Source: Lachnospiraceae bacterium
GTDB taxonomy: Bacteria; Bacillota; Clostridia; Lachnospirales; Lachnospiraceae
NCBI GenBank assembly: GCA_017418645.1
Contig: JAFOND010000028.1
Coordinates: 1 to 39,823 of the forward strand
Direction of reading: 5' to 3'
Length of the DNA stretch: 39,823 nucleotides
In this document: positions 34,218 through 39,823 of the stretch, one piece after another
Layout: the number at the start of each line of letters is the position of its first letter
Position numbering within the stretch: the first letter of the stretch is position 1
Program-made: the position numbers and the translations under genes
The notes under the pieces: generated by a model
The model's input: only the letters and a program-made list of their open reading frames with translations
What the model was told of the DNA's origin: nothing
The model's database searches: none

Positions 34218-34805
34218 ATGGACAGAGTAAGCACGTTAGAAAGAAAAACAAACGAAACAGACGTAAAAGTATCCCTTAACCTTGACGGAACCGGAGTATA
34301 CAGCGTTGAAACCGGGATCGGATTCTTTGATCATATGCTGACAGGCTTTGCTAAGCACGGGTTCTTCGATCTTTCACTTATGGTAAACGGCGATCTTTTT
34401 GTTGACAGCCATCATACCATAGAAGATACGGGAATCGCCCTCGGTGAGGCTATAAAAGAAGCTCTCGGTTCAAAGGAAGGGATCAAGCGTTACGGACAGT
34501 TTCTTCTCCCCATGGATGAAACACTTATTCTTTGCGCCGTAGATCTTTCCGGAAGACCCTATCTTAACTTTGATGTTAAATTCGATACGGACAGAGTGGG
34601 ATATTTTGATACGGAAATGGTAAAGGAATTCTTCTACGCGGTTTCATATTCAGCGGGAATGAATCTTCACCTCAAAGAGATTTCAGGCGAAAACTCACAT
34701 CATAAAATCGAAGCCTGCTTTAAAGCCTTTGCCAAGGCACTTGATATGGCAACCTCTTATGAAGACAGATTAAGCGGTGTATTATCAACGAAAGGAACAT
34801 TATAA
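34218..34805 (+). CDS. hisB: Imidazoleglycerol-phosphate dehydratase
   Basis: A 195-residue monofunctional HisB. The hallmark motifs are ETGIGFFDHMLTGFAKHG, DSHHTIEDTGIALGEA and, at the C-terminus, SGENSHHKIEACFKAFAKAL. The repeated His/Glu sets bind manganese. It dehydrates imidazoleglycerol phosphate. There is no fused histidinol-phosphatase domain. Its stop shares one base with the next start (TAATG). Confidence 0.97.
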   Translation: MDRVSTLERKTNETDVKVSLNLDGTGVYSVETGIGFFDHMLTGFAKHGFFDLSLMVNGDLFVDSHHTIEDTGIALGEAIKEALGSKEGIKRYGQFLLPMDETLILCAVDLSGRPYLNFDVKFDTDRVGYFDTEMVKEFFYAVSYSAGMNLHLKEISGENSHHKIEACFKAFAKALDMATSYEDRLSGVLSTKGTL

Positions 34806-36085
34806 TGGAACAGAAAAACATCGTTGCCACTATATACATAAAAAACGGAAGAGCGGTTCCGGATCCCGAACATCTGGACAGATCCGAAGATATCCTTCAG
34901 ATTGCAAGGATGTATAACGATACGGGAATAGATAAGATCGTCTGCTTTGATCTTTCCGATGATGAAGACGAAAAGCAGAAAAACCTTCTCGCCATCCGTG
35001 CCATAAACAGAACAATAGATACAAAAACCGCAGGCGGCGGCAATATCCGTCGTATCGAGGATGTTCAGGATTTCCTTTATGCGGGATGTATTGAGGTTGT
35101 TTTAAACGGAGCAAAGCAGAACACTCCGCAGATTCTGATCGAGGCCGCAAAACGTTTCGGAAAAGAAAAAATGCTGGTATCCATGAAGAACGTAGACTTC
35201 CTCTTTAAGGGGAAGGACATCATAAAGGATACTGTTCATGAACTTTTTATCATGAACGAGAGCATGTATCCGGGACTTGAAAATACCACGGATGTTCCGT
35301 ATATCTTAAGACAGGACAAATATGACCTTGATAACATCGTAGGCGAGCTTTCCTCCGAACAGATCCGCGGTATATACGGTGATTTCATAAACGATCCGGA
35401 AACGGATATCATGAACTTAAAATGCGAACTTTCGGATCGCGGTATAAAGATGGACAACTTTACCGCATCATTGCAGTGGAGCGACATGAAAGTAAACTCC
35501 GACGGACTTGTGCCGGTCGTAACGCAGGATTACAGAACACACGAGGTCCTCATGGTCGCATATATGAACGAGGAAGCCTTTAACGAGACCATCCGTATCG
35601 GTAAGATGACATATTACAGCAGAAGCAGGCAGGAACTTTGGACAAAAGGAATGACCAGCGGACATATCCAGTATGTTAAGAGTCTTACCGCCGACTGCGA
35701 TTTCGATACGATATTGGCAAAGGTTTCACAGGTTGGTGTAGCCTGCCATACCGGAGCAAAAAGCTGCTTCTTTAATAATATTATTAAAAAAGAATACCGT
35801 GAAAAGAACCCCTTAAGTATTCTTGAAACGGAGTATGATTCCATTGTGGATATCAAAAAAGATACGATGGATTCGTCATATACAAAGCATCTCTTTGACA
35901 GAGGAATGGATCGAATCCTTAAGAAAGTCGGCGAGGAAGCAACGGAAATGATAATCGCCGCAAAGAATCCCGGTAAAGAGGAAACAAAGAATGAGATCGC
36001 GGATTTCCTTTACGATCTTATGATCCTTATGGTTGAAAAAGAGATAACCTGGGAAGATGTCACAAGAGAACTTGCACAAAGATAA
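34805..36085 (+). CDS. hisI: HisF-like (pseudo)domain fused to phosphoribosyl-AMP cyclohydrolase and phosphoribosyl-ATP diphosphatase (HisIE)
   Basis: A 426-residue protein. Residues ~5-215 resemble the HisF/HisA barrel (GGGNIRRIEDVQDFLYAG keeps the phosphate-binding GGG). Residues ~222-330 are HisI with MTYYSRSRQELWTKG and zinc-binding Cys298, Cys314 and Cys321 (DCDFD, ACHTG, SCF). Residues ~340-426 are HisE with KKVGEEATEMIIAAK and EIADFLYDLMILM. HisE and HisI perform steps 2 and 3 of histidine synthesis. In the barrel-like domain the two catalytic aspartates of HisF align with Tyr11 and Lys128, so it is probably not a cyclase. Last his gene here. Confidence 0.9.
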   Translation: MEQKNIVATIYIKNGRAVPDPEHLDRSEDILQIARMYNDTGIDKIVCFDLSDDEDEKQKNLLAIRAINRTIDTKTAGGGNIRRIEDVQDFLYAGCIEVVLNGAKQNTPQILIEAAKRFGKEKMLVSMKNVDFLFKGKDIIKDTVHELFIMNESMYPGLENTTDVPYILRQDKYDLDNIVGELSSEQIRGIYGDFINDPETDIMNLKCELSDRGIKMDNFTASLQWSDMKVNSDGLVPVVTQDYRTHEVLMVAYMNEEAFNETIRIGKMTYYSRSRQELWTKGMTSGHIQYVKSLTADCDFDTILAKVSQVGVACHTGAKSCFFNNIIKKEYREKNPLSILETEYDSIVDIKKDTMDSSYTKHLFDRGMDRILKKVGEEATEMIIAAKNPGKEETKNEIADFLYDLMILMVEKEITWEDVTRELAQR

Positions 36086-36097
36086 GCAGGGCTTTTT

Positions 36098-37981
36098 ATG
36101 GGAAATAAACTTGCGCTCTCGGACGATATACTGATGAGGGTTGAAAAGCCCGCAAGATATATCGGAAACGAGAGAAATGCCACAATTAAAGATTTATCTT
36201 CCGTAAAGATCCGTTTTGCCATGTGCTTTCCGGACGTATATGAAATCGGAATGTCAAACATCGGAATACAGATTCTTTACGAGATGATGAACAGAAGACC
36301 GGATGTATATTGCGAAAGAGTGTATTCGCCCTGGCCGGATCTTGATAAGATTATGCGGGATGAAAACATCCCGCTTTTTTCACTGGAAACACAGTCGCCC
36401 ATTAAGGATTTTGATTTCCTCGGTATAACCCTTCAATATGAAATGTGTTATTCCAATATTCTTCAGATCTTAGATCTTTCCGGGATAGCGTTAAGAAGCA
36501 GTGACCGAAATGAAGACGATCCCATCGTTATGGCCGGCGGCGCATGTACGTATAATCCCGAGCCTGTGGCGGCTTTCTTTGATCTTATCTATATCGGTGA
36601 AGGAGAGACATCCTTCGACCCGCTTTTTGACATCTACAACAAAATGAAAGAAGACGGGACATATTCCCGGGTCGCATATCTTCGGGAAGCATCTAAAGTT
36701 CCGGGAATCTATGTTCCCTCTCTTTATGATGTTACATATAACGAAGACGGAACCGTTAAAAGCTTTGAACCGAAATATGAAGATGTCCCGAAAACCATAA
36801 GAAAGCAGGTTATAACGGATCTTTCAAACGGACCTTATCCAACAAAGCCCATAATTCCATATATCCAGGTTACACAGGATCGCGCGGTATTGGAGATACA
36901 GCGCGGATGTATCCGGGGTTGCCGTTTTTGTCAGGCGGGAATGACATATCGTCCGAACCGCGAAAAGGATATAGAAACACTTAAAAAACAGGCTATAGAA
37001 ATCCTTGATAATACGGGATTTGATGAGATTTCCTTAAGTTCTCTAAGCTCATCGGATTATGAAAAACTCCCGGAGTTTTTGGACTTTTTAATAGAAGAAT
37101 GTGAAAAGAGACATGTAAACATTTCGCTTCCTTCTTTAAGGATCGATGCCTTTTCTCTTTCCGTAATGTCAAAAGTCCAGGACGTTAAGAAGAGCAGTAT
37201 AACCTTTGCTCCGGAAGCCGGAAGCCAGAGGCTCCGTGATGTCATAAACAAGGGACTTACCGTGGAAGATATCATGAACGGCTCAAGACAGGCCTTCCTC
37301 GGAGGCTGGAACAAGGTAAAATTCTATTTCATGCTGGGTCTTCCTACGGAAACGGATGAGGATGTAAAGGCAATTCCCGAGCTTTCGGATTCCGTTGCCA
37401 TGCTTTATTATGATACGATCCCGAAGGAAGAACGCCACGGAAGGTGTAACATAAACATAAGTACCTCCTTCTTTGTGCCAAAGCCCTTTACTCCCTTCCA
37501 ATGGGCGGGAATGTTCCCGCCGGAGGAATATTTAAGGAAGGCACATCTTTTAAAGGACACCATGCGGGCTCAACTTAATCAGAAGAGTCTTTCTTATCAA
37601 TACCATGAGGCCGACGTTACAATCCTTGAAGGCGTGTTTGCCCGCGGAGACAGAAAACTTTCGGACGCAATCGAATATGCATATAAACATGGGGCACTTT
37701 TTGATGCATGGAGCGAATTCTTTTCATACGAAAGATGGCTGGATGCATTTGAAAAATGCAATATTTCCATTCCCTTTTACGCATATCGTGAAAGAACGGT
37801 GGAAGAGAAGCTTCCCTGGGATTTTATCGACATAGGCGTAAGCCGTCGTTTTCTTGAAAACGAATGGAAGAAAGCAACGGAAGAAAGGGGAATAACCAAT
37901 AACTGCCGTGACAAATGCAGCGGCTGCGGCTGTGCTACCTATGGTGGAGGCGTATGCTTTAAGGAAAGGGGCGTGGACTAA
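36098..37981 (+). CDS. TIGR03960 family B12-binding-type radical SAM protein
   Basis: A 627-residue protein. The N-terminal region (about 40-170) resembles a cobalamin-binding-like fold. The radical-SAM core has C271, C275 and C278 (RGCIRGCRFCQAG). A C-terminal cysteine cluster, Cys603, 607, 610, 612 and 620 (NNCRDKCSGCGCATYGGGVC), may bind another iron-sulfur cluster or zinc. The family occurs across Firmicutes next to the DUF2344 protein, as here, but its reaction is not established. It follows hisIE by 12 bases. Confidence 0.9.
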   Translation: MGNKLALSDDILMRVEKPARYIGNERNATIKDLSSVKIRFAMCFPDVYEIGMSNIGIQILYEMMNRRPDVYCERVYSPWPDLDKIMRDENIPLFSLETQSPIKDFDFLGITLQYEMCYSNILQILDLSGIALRSSDRNEDDPIVMAGGACTYNPEPVAAFFDLIYIGEGETSFDPLFDIYNKMKEDGTYSRVAYLREASKVPGIYVPSLYDVTYNEDGTVKSFEPKYEDVPKTIRKQVITDLSNGPYPTKPIIPYIQVTQDRAVLEIQRGCIRGCRFCQAGMTYRPNREKDIETLKKQAIEILDNTGFDEISLSSLSSSDYEKLPEFLDFLIEECEKRHVNISLPSLRIDAFSLSVMSKVQDVKKSSITFAPEAGSQRLRDVINKGLTVEDIMNGSRQAFLGGWNKVKFYFMLGLPTETDEDVKAIPELSDSVAMLYYDTIPKEERHGRCNINISTSFFVPKPFTPFQWAGMFPPEEYLRKAHLLKDTMRAQLNQKSLSYQYHEADVTILEGVFARGDRKLSDAIEYAYKHGALFDAWSEFFSYERWLDAFEKCNISIPFYAYRERTVEEKLPWDFIDIGVSRRFLENEWKKATEERGITNNCRDKCSGCGCATYGGGVCFKERGVD

Positions 37982-37982
37982 A

Positions 37983-38729
37983 ATGCGGGTACGTCTTAAG
38001 TTTTCAAAACACGGTCCCATCCGTTTTATAGGACATCTTGATACCCTAAGGTATTTTCAAAAGGCCATAGCAAGGGCGAAGGTCCCCGTAAAGTATTCGG
38101 AAGGCTTTCATCCCCATCAGCTTTTATCCTTTGCCATGCCGCTTTCCGTAGGCGTTGAAAGCGACGGGGAATATCTTGATATGGAACTTTTGAGTTCCGT
38201 TTCATTCGATGACGAAAAAAGGTTTCTGGACGGGATAATAAAAGACCTTAACGATACTATGGATGAAGGCATTAAGATCCTTTCCGCCAAAGTTGTTCCG
38301 GAAGGCAAAAAAAATGCCATGGCATCCGTTTCCGCCGCATCATATCAGGTTTGGTATAAGAATCATAAGGTGGAAGATCCGGATGAATTCTCCGAAAAGA
38401 TCATGGAGATCATTAATTCAAACGAACCCATAATCGTTACAAAAAAAACAAAAAAGAGCGAAAAGGAGATTGATCTAAAGCCCCATATCCTTACATTTTC
38501 CTGTGGTGTCTCCACATTTGACGAAACGATGGAGCTTCGGTTTGATTACTTTATGATGCTCTCCGCAGGCTCAGAAAACAATATAAAGCCGCAGCTTCTC
38601 ATGGATGCGATCCATAAAAGACTGGGTATGGATCCGGAAGAATATCCGATCGTGATCAGAAGAAACGATCTTTTCATGACTGATGATGAAGGTGCCATTG
38701 TCCCGCTGATAAACGATCTTTCGGAATAA
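37983..38729 (+). CDS. TIGR03936/DUF2344 radical-SAM-associated protein
   Basis: A 248-residue protein beginning MRVRLKFSKHGPIRFIGHLD, typical of DUF2344, with YFQKAIARAKVPVKYSEGFH next. It starts two bases after the TIGR03960 stop. A longer frame from 37908 would overlap that gene and lacks a better start signal. The two proteins are co-encoded, sometimes fused, across Firmicutes, so it is presumably the partner of the radical-SAM enzyme. Function unknown. In many relatives RNase G and rplU follow; here a membrane-protein gene follows instead. Confidence 0.88.
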   Translation: MRVRLKFSKHGPIRFIGHLDTLRYFQKAIARAKVPVKYSEGFHPHQLLSFAMPLSVGVESDGEYLDMELLSSVSFDDEKRFLDGIIKDLNDTMDEGIKILSAKVVPEGKKNAMASVSAASYQVWYKNHKVEDPDEFSEKIMEIINSNEPIIVTKKTKKSEKEIDLKPHILTFSCGVSTFDETMELRFDYFMMLSAGSENNIKPQLLMDAIHKRLGMDPEEYPIVIRRNDLFMTDDEGAIVPLINDLSE

Positions 38730-38812
38730 AAAAGGTACTATATCCTTTCATATGATCCTGTGATAAAGTGTAAGCAGAAACAAAGACAGTATCCAGAAAG
38801 GAGAGATGTGCC

Positions 38813-39292
38813 ATGAAAAAGAATATAAGATTTATTTTGCTCGGGGAACTCATACTGTTTGTCGCGGTTTTTTTGTTTACAATCTGGTCTATGGACAGAA
38901 GTATATCCGGCCTTGCCCTTTACATTGACATCCCATCCATAATATTTATTCTTATAGTTCTTATACCCGGACTCATTATTATGGGTGAATGGAAGAATTT
39001 CATCAAATCCTTTTCTGTCGGAATAAAGGAATTCAGCCTTCTGGAACTAAAAGATATTGTAATTGCGGTAAGCGCAGCGCAGAAACTTACTATTTTAGGA
39101 GCATTGATTGCAATTATAACTTCGATAGTTTTAGTGCTTAAAAATCTTGACGATCTGCAAATGCTTGGCCCATGCCTTGCAGTATGTTGCCTTTCGGGCC
39201 TATATGCTGCAGTTATTGAATTTTTTCTCCTGCCTCTCAGATTAAATGCCGAACATAAAATGAACGAAGAAATGGACTTTGGGGATGAATAA
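38813..39292 (+). CDS. Shortened MotA-like membrane protein
   Basis: A 159-residue protein with four predicted helices (about 5-24, 40-58, 90-110 and 117-142). Two stretches resemble MotA/MotP: IDIPSIIFILIVLIPGLIIM near the second helix, and ILGALIAIITSIVLVLKNLD, then LGPCLAVCCLSGLYAAVIEF and LPLRL at the end. MotA proteins are 250-290 residues; the cytoplasmic loop between helices 2 and 3 is reduced here to about 30 residues. No MotB partner is encoded nearby. It overlaps the LuxR-type gene by 8 bases. An AAAGGAG site precedes it. The MotA link is by pattern, and the function is unknown. Confidence 0.65.
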   Translation: MKKNIRFILLGELILFVAVFLFTIWSMDRSISGLALYIDIPSIIFILIVLIPGLIIMGEWKNFIKSFSVGIKEFSLLELKDIVIAVSAAQKLTILGALIAIITSIVLVLKNLDDLQMLGPCLAVCCLSGLYAAVIEFFLLPLRLNAEHKMNEEMDFGDE

Positions 39293-39530
39293 AGCTAAAA
39301 TAACCAAAGGACATTATCTTTCGGTAGCAAAAAAGTTCGGACTGACGAAACGCGAATTGGAACTCGGATATCTAAAGGTTTCCGGATTTACCAACCGAAG
39401 GATTGCGTTTATGTTCGGAATTTCAGAGCAGACGGTAAAGAACCATTTTACGCACATATATGAAAAGGCATGGGTTCCTGGAAGAAAAGAATTCACGGAA
39501 TTGTTTACTTCCGATAAGAATGACAAGTAA
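39285..39530 (+). CDS. LuxR-type helix-turn-helix regulator (stand-alone HTH)
   Basis: An 81-residue protein consisting mainly of a LuxR/GerE-type DNA-binding domain: LTKRELELGYLKVSGFTNRR, then IAFMFGISEQTVKNHFTHIY with the recognition helix. It has no receiver or ligand-binding domain. It starts inside the end of the mini-MotA gene (8-base overlap), so translation is likely coupled. It may be controlled by the membrane protein, in the style of LytTR/DUF3021 pairs (inference). The ATG at 39285 is preferred over TTG at 39279. A terminator follows. Confidence 0.82.
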   Translation: MNKAKITKGHYLSVAKKFGLTKRELELGYLKVSGFTNRRIAFMFGISEQTVKNHFTHIYEKAWVPGRKEFTELFTSDKNDK

Positions 39531-39537
39531 AAAAAAA

Positions 39538-39567
39538 GAAGAGGGTGGCGAAAGCCCCCTCTTTTTT
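39538..39567 (+). terminator. Rho-independent terminator after the mini-MotA/LuxR pair
   Basis: AGAGGG-T-GGC pairs with GCCCCCTCT (one bulged T, GAAA tetraloop), with upstream A-tract and downstream TTTTTT. Its end nearly abuts the -10-like box before prmC. Confidence 0.9.
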
Positions 39568-39568
39568 G

Positions 39569-39574
39569 TATAAT
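39569..39574 (+). promoter_or_regulatory. Possible -10 element (TATAAT) for prmC
   Basis: A perfect TATAAT lies seven bases before the prmC ATG, so transcription from it would start at or beside the start codon. The expected -35 region falls inside the terminator stem and is poor (TGGCGA at 39546-39551). Confidence 0.45.
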
Positions 39575-39581
39575 AACGCTT

Positions 39582-39823
39582 ATGAAATATAAAGAAGAAC
39601 TGAAATTAGCAACCGAAAAACTAAAGAGCGCAAATGTTCCGGATCATGAACTTGATGCAAAGCTTTTAATGGAATTTGTTACGGGAATGTCCCGAAACGA
39701 CTTGTTTTTGCACGGTGAAGATGAAATGCCGGAAGCAGAACATTTGCGTTATACCGAAGTTATTGATACACGCGCGAAACGTATACCGTTGCAGCATATA
39801 ACGGGAGAGCAAGAGTTTTACGG
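39582..39823 (+). CDS. prmC: Peptide chain release factor N5-glutamine methyltransferase PrmC, 3' end outside the window
   Basis: The visible 80 codons match the N-terminal helical domain and linker of PrmC/HemK: MKYKEELKLATEKL, HELDAKLLMEFVTGMSRNDL, then RIPLQHITGEQEFYG, a hallmark of the family. PrmC methylates the GGQ glutamine of release factors 1 and 2. The catalytic NPPY domain is beyond the window edge. No Shine-Dalgarno precedes the ATG, and a TATAAT box lies 7 bases upstream, so a leaderless mRNA is possible. The N-terminus matches family length, so a downstream start is unlikely. Confidence 0.9.
   Translation, partial: MKYKEELKLATEKLKSANVPDHELDAKLLMEFVTGMSRNDLFLHGEDEMPEAEHLRYTEVIDTRAKRIPLQHITGEQEFY

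Noticed and set aside
35196-35225. TTCCTCTTTAAGGGGAAGG in hisIE resembles the hairpin in the U32 repeat segment
   Set aside because: The arms pair poorly and the encoded residues fit the HisF-like domain; likely chance.
38736-38774. Promoter for the mini-MotA/LuxR unit
   Set aside because: Only weak boxes (such as TTTCAT with TGTAAG) were found, not good enough to annotate, although a promoter here is likely.
1-39823. CRISPR arrays, tRNA/rRNA genes, complete insertion sequences or prophage genes
   Set aside because: No regularly spaced repeats, tRNA-like cloverleaf, transposase or phage structural motifs were seen on either strand.

Overview
The window is a dense, moderately AT-rich stretch of bacterial chromosome, almost entirely housekeeping genes on the + strand. 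Gene content and order point to the Clostridia, most likely Lachnospiraceae. Neighbourhoods familiar from Bacillus/Clostridia are recognisable: ruvA-ruvB; rpmB divergent from yloU-yloV(fakA)-recG; rqcH next to yicC-remA-gmk-rpoZ; pgsA, rsmD and coaD; DUF2953-gerW (ytfI-ytfJ); and a TIGR03960/DUF2344 radical-SAM pair. GerW suggests a spore-forming lineage. No tRNA, rRNA, CRISPR array, complete insertion sequence or prophage is seen. No gap between genes exceeds about 200 bases.

Layout. 1-1656: the end of a small membrane protein, two tandem ATC-hydrolase-like proteins and a terminator. 1662-5597: miaB, a NusG-II protein, a Gx-transporter/HepT-like protein, ruvA and ruvB, with overlapping ends. 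5608-11955: zapA, a U32 'peptidase' (tRNA/rRNA hydroxylation family), an FtsW/RodA-class glycosyltransferase, a class B penicillin-binding protein, and a LytTR regulator with a DUF3021 membrane protein. 11956-15515: a LytTR-type direct repeat, then a phosphorelay of double-receiver protein, Hpt protein and hybrid kinase with no DNA-binding output. 15528-17758: Nudix hydrolase, an unknown protein, DUF2953 and GerW. 17774-23946: rpmB (-), yloU, fakA-like, recG (+) and rqcH (-). 24019-29900: yicC, remA, gmk, rpoZ, rimO, pgsA, rsmD, coaD and a coiled-coil protein, closed by a terminator. 29919-38729: RluA-type pseudouridine synthase, recU, a histidine block (hisZ-hisG fusion, hisD, hisB, HisF-like-HisI-HisE fusion), and the TIGR03960/DUF2344 pair. 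38813-39823: a shortened MotA-like membrane protein overlapping a LuxR-type HTH gene, a terminator, and the 5' part of prmC.

Themes are RNA and ribosome modification (MiaB, RimO, U32, RluA-type, RsmD, PrmC), DNA repair and recombination (RuvAB, RecG, RecU), envelope growth (ZapA, FtsW/PBP) and histidine synthesis. The most unusual points are: a palindromic repeat-like segment read in frame inside the U32 gene; fusions in the his block, including a HisF-like domain that appears to have lost both catalytic aspartates; the mini-MotA/LuxR pair; the LytTR direct repeat in front of an output-less phosphorelay; and genes starting within 20 bases of terminator-like hairpins, prmC possibly being leaderless. 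I did not find a clearly new multi-gene system. The mini-MotA/LuxR pair is the closest candidate.
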